64,000 bases of DNA. Origin: RHKX01 sp046330285. GTDB taxonomy: Bacteria; Actinomycetota; Thermoleophilia; Solirubrobacterales; 70-9. This document shows positions 42,561 through 53,865 of the stretch, piece after piece. Made by a program: the position numbers and the translations under genes. The stretch spans positions 62,001 through 126,000 of the forward strand of contig JAXLSX010000003.1 of assembly GCA_046330285.1 (NCBI GenBank), read 5' to 3'. The notes under the pieces are model-generated. The model saw only the letters and a program-made list of their open reading frames with translations. It was not told the DNA's origin and searched no databases. Position 1 is the stretch's first letter; every line of letters begins with the position of its first letter.

Positions 42561-43736
42561 CTAGCCGAGGAACGAGGCCATCGCCTCGTGCGTCGTCTCC
42601 GGCCGCTCGAGCTGGGGGACGTGGCCGCAGTCGAGCTCGAGATGGACGGCGCGCGGGAGGGCGCGTTCGACGTGGCGCATGAACTCGATCGGGACGAGGA
42701 CGTCCTCGCGGCCCCAGACGAAGAGCGAGTCGGGCCCGAGCTTCTTGAGCCGGGTCCAGAAGCCCTCCTCGCCGTAGGGCTCCTCGCGGTAGATGTTGCG
42801 GGCGCACTCGTAGAAGGCGTAGCGGCCGGCGGGGGTCAGGTAGGAGCGGAGGAACTCGTCGACTCCGGCGGCGGTCCAGCCGCGGTCGCCGCCGGGAACG
42901 AGGCGGCGGACGACGGGCTCGACGAGCATCCGCGGCGTCGGCTGCAGGTAGCCGAGCCGCGGCAGCGGCGCCTTCAGCAGCCAGTTCCAGGGGCGCTCCT
43001 TGAGCCAGGCGAGGGACGGCGCGAGCATGACGAGGCTCTCGACCCACTCGGCGTGGTTCATCCCGAGCTCGAGCGCGATCCGCCCGCCCATGCTGTTGCC
43101 GGCGAACGTGGCGCGCTCGTAGCCGAGAGCGTCGACGAGCCCGAGCACGACCTCGGCGTACCAGGGAGCATCGAAGGGAGCGCTGTGCGGCTTGTCGGAG
43201 TCGCCGAAACCGGGGAGGTCGATCGCGATCACCCGATGACCCTCGGGTGCCATCGCGGCGAGCGTCGGCAGGAACGAGGCCTTCGTGCCGCCGAGGCCGT
43301 GGATGCAGATCAGCGGCGGCCCCTCGCCGGCCTCGCAGTAGGCGATCTCGTGGTCGGCGGTGGTGACGCGGTCGAAGTGGAGGCGGCCGGGCTCGTTCGA
43401 GCCGCTGGTCGCCGCCAGCAGCCCGACGCCGAGGTGGAGGTCGTGGCGGACGCGGAGGCGGCCGCGGCGGAAGGCGTCCATTCCGCCGGCGACGTCGTCG
43501 GCGATCCGCGACCAGGTGCGCTCGTCGGCGGTCAGCAACGCGTCGGCGCGACCCTCGGCCGGCTCGAGGCGGGCCTCCGGCATCTCGATGACGACGTCGA
43601 AGTCCTCGCCATCGACGACCTCGAGGCGGATCCGTGCGGTTCCGCCGGGGAGGTCGATGTCGTCCGGTTGGAATCGGGAGACCAGCTCCTCGATTGCTTC
43701 GATCGCGCTCCCCCGCTCAACGGTAGCGGTGCTCAT
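42561..43736 (-). CDS. SCP2-like domain fused to alpha/beta hydrolase
   Basis: Residues 1-110 resemble a sterol-carrier-protein-2 domain (IRLEVVDGEDFDVVIEMP, ADALLTADERTWSRIADD, GGMDAFRRGRLRV). From about residue 120 an alpha/beta hydrolase follows, with ICIHGLGGTKASF, nucleophile GNSMGG (Ser215), the acid in WGREDVLVP and the base in DCGHVPQLE. The pairing suggests delivery of a hydrophobic ester or lipid to the hydrolase site. There is no signal peptide. Start ATG 43736. The fusion is uncommon in my knowledge; activity untested. Confidence 0.83.
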   Translation of the reverse strand: MSTATVERGSAIEAIEELVSRFQPDDIDLPGGTARIRLEVVDGEDFDVVIEMPEARLEPAEGRADALLTADERTWSRIADDVAGGMDAFRRGRLRVRHDLHLGVGLLAATSGSNEPGRLHFDRVTTADHEIAYCEAGEGPPLICIHGLGGTKASFLPTLAAMAPEGHRVIAIDLPGFGDSDKPHSAPFDAPWYAEVVLGLVDALGYERATFAGNSMGGRIALELGMNHAEWVESLVMLAPSLAWLKERPWNWLLKAPLPRLGYLQPTPRMLVEPVVRRLVPGGDRGWTAAGVDEFLRSYLTPAGRYAFYECARNIYREEPYGEEGFWTRLKKLGPDSLFVWGREDVLVPIEFMRHVERALPRAVHLELDCGHVPQLERPETTHEAMASFLG

Positions 43737-43800
43737 CTCCCGGAAATCTACCCGTGCCGGGGTACGCGAACCAACGCGTGATCGGTATCACGCGCCGGAA

Positions 43801-44097
43801 TCAGTCCTCGATCCAGCAGTTTGCGACGACTGTCCAGGGCTCGATCCGCTGCGCGGTGACCAGCCCGGCGGCGACGTAGGGGTCGCCTGCGGCGAAATCA
43901 GCGGCCTCGGCAGCGGGATCGCCGGGGTGCTCGAACACGAACAGGGCGCCGGTCGGCGGATCTCCGGTCGCCCCGGCGACCGCGAGCCCCCGCTCCTCGG
44001 TGAACCGGGCGATGTGGGCGAGGTGATCCTCGCGATGCGGCGCGCGGCGCTCGAGAATGTCGGCGACGTACTCGTAGGTCAGCAGGCAGACGGGCAT
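43801..44097 (-). CDS. YciI-like small protein
   Basis: This 98-residue protein is a dimeric ferredoxin-like barrel of the YciI family: CLLTYEYVADILERRAPHREDHLAHI with the paired histidines typical of the group, and DPYVAAGLV near the end. Proposed functions include dehydrochlorination, but most members are uncharacterised. It lies four bases after the membrane protein gene 44102-45808, so they are probably co-transcribed. Confidence 0.83.
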   Translation of the reverse strand: MPVCLLTYEYVADILERRAPHREDHLAHIARFTEERGLAVAGATGDPPTGALFVFEHPGDPAAEAADFAAGDPYVAAGLVTAQRIEPWTVVANCWIED

Positions 44098-44101
44098 CGG
44101 C

Positions 44102-45808
44102 CTATTTTCCCCGATCGGCCCGGGTCGCGCCGGTGTCGCCCGAGATCGCGCAGACCCGGACCGTCCCGGTCGTGCGGGCGGTCCAGGGCTGGTCGATCCC
44201 GTCGTCGGGGATCAGGATCGCAGCGGCGCGGCCCGGGCGGAGCACCCCGACCGCCGTGTCGGGAACATCGGCGAACCGCCCGAGGTCGAGCTCGGCCCCG
44301 ACGGCGCCGCTGTCGCGAACGAGCTCGACCGAGTCGGCGCCGGGCGGGAGCTCGAACGTCGTATAGCCGTCGGCCGCCGGAGGGTGGTCCACGCACTCCG
44401 TCGCCCGCGTCCCCCCGCCCGCAGGTAACTCCACGGCGGCGATCCGCAGCGCGCGGACGAGCACGAAGTCGGCGCCGCGGCGAACGTCCTCCGGCTGCCC
44501 GCGCAGCGCCTCGACGCTGTCGCCCAGCGGCCCGACGTCGGCCGCAAACTCGTCGAGCGCGAACGCCGGCGACGGAATGAACTCGCTCGCCGGCGGCCCG
44601 AGCGCACGGACCCTGAATGCCGGGTCGACCGCCGCGCCGCCGATCTCGACCGAGCCGAGCTGCGCCTTGACGTCGCGGGCGTCGTCGGCGAAGCCGGGGA
44701 AGATGTAGATCAGGAAGGCGAGATTCCCGGCGAGACAGAGAGCGGCGACACCGGCCGTCCGCCGGAGCGCCCGCGGAGAGAGCTCGCGGTCGCGGAACAC
44801 CTCGGCAGCGAGGAGGACGATCATGATCGCCCCGAAGAGCATGTAGCGCGGTGTCGTCACCGAGCGATCCGGCCCCTCCGCGAGGGCGATCCCTCCCCAG
44901 AAGGCGAGGATCGAGACCAGGTAGGCCCAGGTCCACGGGGTTCCACGGCCGGACGCGAGCCGGACCGCCAGGAGCGCCCCGCCGGCCACCGCCAGCAACG
45001 CGAAACCGACCCGGAGCAGAACCGCCAGCGGGTGGACGTGCCCGCCGAGCTCGGGCGGGATCCCGAACATCCCCTCGAGGGCGGAGCCGGCCGCCTCGAC
45101 GACGAACAGCGGCGCGCCGAGGACGTTCGAGGACGATGCGATCTCCTGGTCGAACTGCCGGGCCCAGAGCCACCACGCGAACCAGAGGACGATCGGGACG
45201 ACGGCGACCCAGAGCTCGCGGCGCCGGCCGCGCTCGAGCAGGTAGTAGGCGGCGACGCCGAGGGCGACGATCGTGCCGAACGTGTGCGAGAGGATCGACA
45301 GCGACAGCAGGAACATCGCAGCGACGTCTCCCCGCAGCGTCCGGCGCTCGACCGCCGCCAGCGCCCCGAGGCCGAGCGCGATCGAGAGCGTGAACGGGAT
45401 GCCGAGCGGCGAGACGACCACGTCCTGGGCGGAGCCGTAGAACAGCAGGACGAGCGCCGGCATCAGCGCCACGACCGGGCCCATCCGGCGGCGGACGAGG
45501 TGGAAGACGAGCACGGCGTTGGCCTGGAGGCAGATCACGCCGAGGACCCGGAACGGCAGGTAGTCGACGCCGAAGATCCGGGGTAGGACCTCGTAGATAA
45601 CGCGCGGGATCGCGAGCAGGTGGCTGGCGTGAGGCGTCAACAGCGATCGCGGGGCGAAGTCGGCGAATCCGACCAGCCAGTCGAGCTCGTCCGACCAGAA
45701 CCAGAGATCGCGACCGCCGATCAGGATCACCGCCGCGGAGATCGCCATCGCGGTGACGAGGGCGATGCGCGCGAGCCGCCCGCCGCGCTCGTCGTATCCC
45801 GATGGCAT
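44102..45808 (-). CDS. Multi-pass membrane protein, glycosyltransferase-C-like or unknown
   Basis: ATG 45808 (MPSGYDERGG) gives 568 residues; the longer frame upstream overlaps the divergent DUF3159 gene and is rejected. About ten membrane spans occupy residues 15-410, and residues 410-568 form a soluble, probably extracytoplasmic domain. A conserved-looking DELDWL in the first loop recalls the aspartate of GT-C glycosyltransferases such as ArnT and Pmt, but no clear catalytic signature follows, so this is only a suggestion. Divergent from the next gene by 25 bases. Confidence 0.7.
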   Translation of the reverse strand: MPSGYDERGGRLARIALVTAMAISAAVILIGGRDLWFWSDELDWLVGFADFAPRSLLTPHASHLLAIPRVIYEVLPRIFGVDYLPFRVLGVICLQANAVLVFHLVRRRMGPVVALMPALVLLFYGSAQDVVVSPLGIPFTLSIALGLGALAAVERRTLRGDVAAMFLLSLSILSHTFGTIVALGVAAYYLLERGRRRELWVAVVPIVLWFAWWLWARQFDQEIASSSNVLGAPLFVVEAAGSALEGMFGIPPELGGHVHPLAVLLRVGFALLAVAGGALLAVRLASGRGTPWTWAYLVSILAFWGGIALAEGPDRSVTTPRYMLFGAIMIVLLAAEVFRDRELSPRALRRTAGVAALCLAGNLAFLIYIFPGFADDARDVKAQLGSVEIGGAAVDPAFRVRALGPPASEFIPSPAFALDEFAADVGPLGDSVEALRGQPEDVRRGADFVLVRALRIAAVELPAGGGTRATECVDHPPAADGYTTFELPPGADSVELVRDSGAVGAELDLGRFADVPDTAVGVLRPGRAAAILIPDDGIDQPWTARTTGTVRVCAISGDTGATRADRGK

Positions 45809-45833
45809 CGCGGGAACGCTAGCGTCAGCCCCG

Positions 45834-46520
45834 ATGGATCGGGAACCGAGCTGGATCAGCAGGGCGACATCGGGCGGCGAGGCCGGGCCGCCGTCGCTGC
45901 TCACCGCCGTCGGCGGCTGGCTCGGGATCGCCGAGGCGACCCTCCCGTTCCTCGCGTTCACGATCGTCTGGACGGCGACGGGCCAGGACATCCTGATCGG
46001 CGGGATCGTCGCCGTCGGTATCAGCGCGGTGCTGGCGCTCGCCCGGCTGCTCCGCCGCCAGACGACCCAGTTCGCCCTCTCCGGGGTGATCGGGGTGGCC
46101 TTCGGCGCGTTCGTGGCCTCGCGGACGGGCAAGGCCGAGGACTTCTTCCTCCCCGGCATCCTCATCAACGCCGGCTCCGCCACCGTCTACCTGATCTCGA
46201 TCGCGGTCCGCCGGCCGCTGATCGGCCTGCTCGTCTCGACTGTGACCGGCGAGGGGTCTGCCTGGTACCGGGACCCGGAGCGGCGCAGCGCCTACACGAA
46301 GGCGAGCTGGATCTGGGTCGGGCTGTTCTGCTTCCGGCTGTCGATCCAGCTCCCGCTCTATCTCTCCGGCCTCGTCGGCCCGCTCGCCGTCGCCCGCGTC
46401 ATCACCGGGATCCCGCTGTTCGCGCTCGGCGTCTGGCTGAGCTACCAGTTGCTGCGGAGCTCGTTGCCCGAGCTCGAAGCCGGTGGGGGAGAAACCGAGA
46501 CCGAGACGACCGCTCCTTGA
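45834..46520 (+). CDS. DUF3159-family membrane protein
   Basis: The 228-residue protein has six hydrophobic segments and the start GGWLGIAEATLPFLAF typical of the actinobacterial DUF3159 family. The middle carries FFLPGILINAGSATVYL and a loop TGEGSAWYRDPERR. Function is unknown. The stop TGA overlaps the TTG start of the EamA transporter gene (TTGA), which suggests translational coupling. Confidence 0.85.
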   Translation: MDREPSWISRATSGGEAGPPSLLTAVGGWLGIAEATLPFLAFTIVWTATGQDILIGGIVAVGISAVLALARLLRRQTTQFALSGVIGVAFGAFVASRTGKAEDFFLPGILINAGSATVYLISIAVRRPLIGLLVSTVTGEGSAWYRDPERRSAYTKASWIWVGLFCFRLSIQLPLYLSGLVGPLAVARVITGIPLFALGVWLSYQLLRSSLPELEAGGGETETETTAP

Positions 46521-47377
46521 GCGCTCGCGCCTGGTCGTCCTTCGCGGCCGTCTCCGTCCTCTGGGGCATCCCCTACCTCTTCATCAGCATCGCGGTCGAC
46601 CACGGGATCTCCCCCGGCTTCCTCGCGTTCTCACGCGTGCTCCTCGGCGCGCTCGTCCTGCTCCCGATCGCCTGGCGGGCCGGCCTGCTCGGATCGCTGC
46701 GCGAGCATCGCGGCTGGCTCGTCCTCTACGCGATCGCCGAGATCGCGATCCCCTTCCCGCTGATCGCCTTCGGCGAGCAACACGTCAGCTCTTCGGTCGC
46801 CGCGATCCTGATCGCGGCGACGCCGCTGATCGTCGCCGTCCTCGCCCGGACCTTCGACCACAGCGAGCGGGTGACGGGCCGCCGCCTCGGCGGGCTCGTC
46901 GTCGGCTTCGCCGGCGTCGTCGCGCTCGTCGGCGTCGACATCGCCGGCGACGCCGACGAGGTGATCGGCGCGATCGCGATCCTGGTCGCGGCGGTCGGCT
47001 ACGCGGTCGGCCCGATGACGCTGCAGGCGAAGCTGAGCACGATCGATCCGCGGGCGGTGATGGCCGGCGCCCTCGCCATCGCCGCCGTGGCCCTGCTCCC
47101 ACTCGCCGCCCTGGCGCCGCCGGACCCCCCGCTGCAGGGAGAGGCGGTCGCCTCGATCCTCGTCCTCGGCGTCTTCTGCACGGCAGCCGCCTTCGTCCTC
47201 TTCGGGGCGCTCGTGATCGACATCGGAGCCGGCCGCGCCCTCGTCATCACCTACATCGCGCCGGTCGTCGCCCTGCTCGCCGGCATCGTCGTCCTCGGCG
47301 AGTCGCCGGGCCTCGGAACGATCGTCGGCCTGCCCCTCATCCTCGGCGGGTCGTGGCTTGCAACCGGCGCCGATTAG
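46517..47377 (+). CDS. EamA/DMT-superfamily transporter
   Basis: Ten membrane spans in two repeats of about 130 residues, with VLWGIPYLFISIAV at the first span and FGEQHVSSSVAAILIAATPL in the third to fourth, identify a drug/metabolite transporter of the EamA (10 TMS) type. These export amino acids or other metabolites. TTG 46517 overlaps the DUF3159 stop and is the only in-frame start at that place. Substrate unknown. Confidence 0.9.
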   Translation: MSARAWSSFAAVSVLWGIPYLFISIAVDHGISPGFLAFSRVLLGALVLLPIAWRAGLLGSLREHRGWLVLYAIAEIAIPFPLIAFGEQHVSSSVAAILIAATPLIVAVLARTFDHSERVTGRRLGGLVVGFAGVVALVGVDIAGDADEVIGAIAILVAAVGYAVGPMTLQAKLSTIDPRAVMAGALAIAAVALLPLAALAPPDPPLQGEAVASILVLGVFCTAAAFVLFGALVIDIGAGRALVITYIAPVVALLAGIVVLGESPGLGTIVGLPLILGGSWLATGAD

Positions 47378-47491
47378 GCGCCGCGCCCCGGATCGGCGCT
47401 TGCCGCGCAACTTCCCGGTGGCTCACCGGTTAAAGGCGGACACTAGAGTTGTCGATCACACCCCAGCACGAACCCATCGGAGAGCCTCCTC

Positions 47492-48715
47492 TTGCACGCC
47501 TTCCCCACCACCCTTCCCGCTCGACGCGCCCTGATCCTCGCGGCCGTCGCGCTGCTCGCCCTCGCGCTCGCCGCCGCCTTCACGTCCGGCTCCGCCGCCG
47601 CGGCCGTCAAGCAGGGCCCCAAGGGCGGAGCGTTCTACGTTCCTCCGAAGACTCTTCCCAAGGGCCACGGCAAGGCCGTCTGGCAGCGCGAGGCGACCAA
47701 GCTCGCCCCGATCGCCGGCGCCAAGGTCAACAAGGTCCTGCTCTACACCTCGCGCAGCCCCGAGGGCAAGCAGGTCGTCGTCTCCGGCTCGGTCAGCGTC
47801 CCCAAGGGCAAGGCCCCGAAGGGCGGCTGGCCCGTGATCAGCTGGGCCCACGGCACGACCGGGACCGCCGACCAGTGCGCGCCGACGCGGATCGACCCGT
47901 CGAGCGTCGTCGCCCCCTACGTCGCCTACGTCCACCCGCAGCTCGAGGACTGGATCAAGGCCGGCTACGCGGTCGTCGCAACCGACTACCAGGGCCTCGG
48001 CACCCCCGGCCCGCATCCCTACCTCGTCGGTGAGGCGGAGGGCCGGAGCGTCGTCGACATGGTCTCGGCGGCCCGCCAGCTCATCCCCGACCTCGGCAAG
48101 AAGTACCTGATCGCCGGTCACTCGCAGGGTGGACAGTCCGCACTGTTCGCAGCCTCGCTCGCCGACGACTGGGCGCCGAACCTGAAGCTGAAGGGCACCA
48201 CCTCCTACGCGCCGGCCTCGCACCTCAAGGCCCAGGCGGAGCTCCTTCCGTCGCTGACCTCGCCGAGCGGCCTCTCGGCGCTGGCGGCGCTGATCGTCAA
48301 GGGAGCCTCGACGGTCACCAGCGACATCAAGATCAACAAGCTGCTGACCCCGCAGGCGCAGTCGCTCTACCCGCAGACCGAGCAGATCTGCCTGCCGCAG
48401 CTCGCCGAGAGCGACAGCTTCGGGGGCATGGCCCCGGCCGACCTGCTGAAGAACAACGCCGACACGACGGCCCTCTACGACGTCCTCGACGGGATGAACC
48501 CGGCGGTGAAGATCGGCCCGCCCGTCTTCCTCGCGCAGGGCACGGCCGACACCACGGTGTTCCCCTTCTTCACCGACCAGCTCAACGGCGAACTCGACGC
48601 AGCCGGCGACAAGGTCGACTACAAGACCTACCCGGGCGTCAACCACGGCGCGATCGTCGCCGCGGCCGAGGACGACGCGCTCGACTTCTTCGAGAAGCGC
48701 CTGCCCGCCAAGTAG
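47492..48715 (+). CDS. Secreted lipase-like alpha/beta hydrolase (LIP family)
   Basis: A signal peptide (hydrophobic residues 13-35 ending SAAAA) leads a 407-residue protein. The nucleophile motif is AGHSQGG (Ser211), the base lies in GVNHGAIV and the acid in AQGTADTTV. HGTTGTADQC and ATDYQGLGTPG are typical of secretory lipases of the PF03583 type. It is probably an exported esterase or lipase. The start is TTG 47492. The spacer before it (47378-47491) holds no gene. Confidence 0.86.
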   Translation: MHAFPTTLPARRALILAAVALLALALAAAFTSGSAAAAVKQGPKGGAFYVPPKTLPKGHGKAVWQREATKLAPIAGAKVNKVLLYTSRSPEGKQVVVSGSVSVPKGKAPKGGWPVISWAHGTTGTADQCAPTRIDPSSVVAPYVAYVHPQLEDWIKAGYAVVATDYQGLGTPGPHPYLVGEAEGRSVVDMVSAARQLIPDLGKKYLIAGHSQGGQSALFAASLADDWAPNLKLKGTTSYAPASHLKAQAELLPSLTSPSGLSALAALIVKGASTVTSDIKINKLLTPQAQSLYPQTEQICLPQLAESDSFGGMAPADLLKNNADTTALYDVLDGMNPAVKIGPPVFLAQGTADTTVFPFFTDQLNGELDAAGDKVDYKTYPGVNHGAIVAAAEDDALDFFEKRLPAK

Positions 48716-48738
48716 CCGGCAGGGCTGACCGGCCCCGG

Positions 48739-50194
48739 TCAGCCTGATTGGTTCCGGCGCAGGAACTCGCGGATCCGGACCGCGCCCTTCGAGGCGGGGT
48801 CGTAGAGCGATTGGACGTGGCCCGCGTTGCGCCAGATGAACAGCTCCGAGTTCGGGAACAGCGCCGCCGCGGCCCGGGCCTCGGCCGGCGCGGTGACGTC
48901 GTCGAGCTCGCCGCCGATCACGAACACCGGCATCGCCGGCGCTTCGGCGTCGGGATCAGCCGGCGGCTCGTAGTAGCGGCTGGGCGGCGGCGCACCGAGG
49001 CACTCGGTGTAGGAGTAGTCGGGCGTCAGCGCCACCTCCGCCGGCGTGAACGGAGCGAAGGCCCGCTTCGGATATTCCGCGATCGACTCGCTGAGCTGCC
49101 GGCGCCGCTCCTCCCATGACGCGCTCTTGTCCCAACGCATCGGGTAGTCGTTGCAGCTGATCGTCAGCTCCTGGCCGACCGAGTAGCCGCTCGGCTCGCC
49201 GAAGCCGACGTGTCCCTCGCGGGTCATGGCGTCGTAGCGGGCTTCGTCGCCGCGGAGGTAGTCGGAGATCGCGCGGTCGATCCGCAGGTAGCTGTCGGGG
49301 GGTGAGAACCCGGCCTCGCTGATCGCGTCGAGCAGTGGGCCGACGCCGAGGCGGCGTTCGCGCAGCTCGGCCACGAACCGGTCGAGGCGGCGGCCCGCGT
49401 CGCCGTGACAGGACGGCGAGCGCTCGCACGCAATCGACAGGCCACGGATACCGGTCTTCCAGATGCTCGGGTACCAGGCGCTCTCGCCGCGAACCGGGTA
49501 GGCGCTGTCGAGGACGAGCGCCTCGAGCGTGTCGCCGTGGCGGAAGGCGTAGGACTGGGCGAGGTAGGTCCCGTAGGAGTCGCCGTACATCTGGATCCGG
49601 TCGTAGCCGAGCGCGGCGCGGACGTCGTTGATGTCGTCCGCCGCCGCCGCCGTGCGATAGGAGCCGAAGCGGTCGCCGAGGACGTCGGCGCACGCCGCCA
49701 TCCCGACGTCGTCGGTCGCCCTGCCGCTCTGCATGTCGGGACAGTCGATCGGCTCCGACCGTCCGGTCCCGCGGGCGTCGACGAGGATCAGCTCGCGGTG
49801 ATCGAGCAGGTTCCCGAAGGTGTTGATGTAGCCGCGGGCGCTCCCGATCGAGCCGTAGCCGGGGCCGCCCTCGACGGCGACGATCGCGCCCTCCGAAGGC
49901 GTGCTGCGATCGGTCCGCGGCCGGACCGCGAAGGCGATCGAGATGTCGCCGAGCGACGGGTCGGCCCGCTCGAACGGGAGATCGAGGGTTCCGCAGCGCA
50001 GGCCCTTCGCCGGCTCGGCGTCCTTGCAGGGCTCGAGGTCGCCGAGCGCGATGCTGTCGGGGGCGATCGGCTCCGGCGGCGCGGTCGCGGCGCCGGCCGT
50101 CTCCGCTCCGCCGTCGCCTCCGCAGCCGGCGGCCAGCGCCGCCGCGGCGAGCAGGCCCGCGACCGCCCCGGCGGCCCGAGCGGCGAACGGGAGG

Positions 50195-50214
<20 letters not shown>
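48739..50214 (-). CDS. Alpha/beta-hydrolase lipoprotein, tripeptidyl-aminopeptidase-like (paralogue)
   Basis: This is the second member of the family seen at 32489-33913. A lipobox LAAGC (Cys31) ends the signal peptide. The core has VEGGPGYGS, VDARGTGRSEP, nucleophile MYGDSYGTY, the acid in GGELDDVT and the base in NAGHVQSLY, plus the shared CNDYPM and WDKSAS blocks. GTG 50214 (MRSPRADLPF) overlaps the ABC-F stop by 20 bases and is chosen as the nearest start to the signal peptide. It likely works outside the cell on peptides. Confidence 0.86.
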
Positions 50215-52108
<1,894 letters not shown>

Positions 52109-52172
52109 CGCCCGCTGAAGATACGGACCGGCGGCCCGCCCGGCGACCGGCGGGGCTGCGAGGGTTCCCGCC

Positions 52173-52949
52173 ATGCTCGACGAGCGCTTCACCCGGTCCC
52201 TCCACGTCGAGGCGCTGCGCCACTCGTCGCTGCACGCGACCACCGACCCGGCGGTGCTCTTTCAGACGTCGACGATCGGCGCCCTGCTCGACGGCGCCTA
52301 CGAGGGCGACGTCAGCTTCGGCGAGCTCGCGCTCCAGGGCGATCTGGGCCTCGGGACGCTCGACGCGCTCGACGGCGAGATGGTCGCCGTCGACGGCCGC
52401 TTCTGGCGCGCCGACGCCGACGGTCACCTGAGCGAGATCGATCCCCGCGAGCGGACCCCGTTCGCGGTCGTCGTCCCGTTCGCGGCGCGGCGGGTGCGCG
52501 AGCTCGAGCGGCCGGAGACCGAGGCGGACGTCTTCGCCGCGCTCGACGATGAACGCCCCGACGGTGAGGGCGCGTCGGCGATCCGGATCGACGGCTTCTT
52601 CAGCGTGATCACCGCGCGCTCCGTTCCCCGCCAGCATCCGCCCTACCGTCCGCTCGCCGAGGTCGTCGCCGATCAGCACGTGTTTACGCTCACGGGCCTC
52701 GAGGGCACCGTCGTCGGCTTCCGCTTCCCCGATCACAGCGACGGGGTCGAGGTCGACGGCTACCACCTCCACTTCGCCGACGCGGCCCGGACCCGGGGCG
52801 GCCACATCCTCGGCTTCACCTGCGACCGCGGCCGCGTCGCGGTCGATCCGGTGACCGACCTCCACGTCGAGCTGCCTCCCGGGATCGAGCTCGAGGACCA
52901 TCACCTCGACGCCGACGGACTCGCGTCGCTGCGGCGGATCGAGGGTTGA
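52173..52949 (+). CDS. budA: Alpha-acetolactate decarboxylase
   Basis: The 258-residue protein matches BudA/AlsD, which converts alpha-acetolactate to acetoin. The zinc ligands are in YHLHFADA (His198, His200) and GGHILGF (His211). Other family blocks are STIGALLDGAYEGD, GDLGLGTLDALDGEM and TLTGLEGTVVGFRFP. No acetolactate synthase gene adjoins, so it may clear spilled acetolactate. It is divergent from the ABC-F gene by 64 bases. Confidence 0.93.
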   Translation: MLDERFTRSLHVEALRHSSLHATTDPAVLFQTSTIGALLDGAYEGDVSFGELALQGDLGLGTLDALDGEMVAVDGRFWRADADGHLSEIDPRERTPFAVVVPFAARRVRELERPETEADVFAALDDERPDGEGASAIRIDGFFSVITARSVPRQHPPYRPLAEVVADQHVFTLTGLEGTVVGFRFPDHSDGVEVDGYHLHFADAARTRGGHILGFTCDRGRVAVDPVTDLHVELPPGIELEDHHLDADGLASLRRIEG

Positions 52950-53010
52950 CCGCTGCAGGCTCGCGACGCGGCTAATGACCGCGGCCGGAGCCGCCGATAG
53001 GGTCTTCGAC

Positions 53011-53865
53011 ATGGCTCGGATGAGGCGAGGATGGGGGCTGACGAAGAAGAGCTGGGGTGTGCTCACGGAGCATCGGGCGCTCCTGCGCTTCCCGCTCTAC
53101 GGCGGCGTCGCGACGATCCTGATGGCGATCATCGTCGTCGGCCCGGGCCTCTACCTGATCGATGACGGCAAGGTGGCTCCTGGCGCTCCGCTCGTCGTCG
53201 TCGGCCTCTATCTGCTGGCCCTGATCGGCACCTACTACAGCGTCGGCCTCGCGGCCTGCGCCGACATGATCTTCCACGGCAAGGACGCGAGCTTCTCCGA
53301 CGGCACCGCGGTCGCGCGGAGCCGCTTCGGCAAGATCGCGGGCTGGGCGCTGGTGGCGACGGTGATCGCGACGATCATCGGGTTCCTCGAGGACAAGGGC
53401 GGCATCGCCGGCGCGATCTTCGGCCGCCTCCTCCAGCTCGGCTGGTCGCTGATCACGTTCCTCGCCGTCCCCGTCATCGCGCTCGAGGGCACGGGACCGT
53501 TCGAGACGCTGAAGCGCTCGGCCGGCCTCTTCCGCCAGCGCTGGGGCGAGCAGATCACCGGCAACGTCGCGATCGGCGGCATCGTCTTCCTCGTCGCCCT
53601 GCTGCCGGCGATCATCCTGATCGTCGCCGGGGTTGCGCTCTGGGCATCGAGCGGCGTCGGCGGCGCAGCGCTCATCGCCGTCGGGGTGATCATCTTCGCC
53701 GTCGGGACGCTCGTCCAATCGGCGCTCTCGGGCATCTTTGGGGTCGCGCTCTACCGGTACGCGCTCGAGGGCGAGACGGTCGGCGGCTTCACCGCCGACG
53801 AGCTCGAGTCGGCGGTCCGGCAGAAGGGCGGCTCCGGCGATGGCGCACGCCCAGCCACGATCTAG
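53011..53865 (+). CDS. DUF6159-type membrane protein
   Basis: The 284-residue protein starts with a soluble helix (GLTKKSWGVLTEHRALLRFP) followed by six membrane spans, as in actinobacterial DUF6159 proteins. The loop ALEGTGPFETLKRSAGLFRQRWGEQ is a typical conserved part. Function unknown. ATG 53011 is preferred over an in-frame ATG at 52975, which would only add 12 residues outside the domain. The 3' end overlaps the FUSC gene by 26 bases. Confidence 0.82.
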   Translation: MARMRRGWGLTKKSWGVLTEHRALLRFPLYGGVATILMAIIVVGPGLYLIDDGKVAPGAPLVVVGLYLLALIGTYYSVGLAACADMIFHGKDASFSDGTAVARSRFGKIAGWALVATVIATIIGFLEDKGGIAGAIFGRLLQLGWSLITFLAVPVIALEGTGPFETLKRSAGLFRQRWGEQITGNVAIGGIVFLVALLPAIILIVAGVALWASSGVGGAALIAVGVIIFAVGTLVQSALSGIFGVALYRYALEGETVGGFTADELESAVRQKGGSGDGARPATI

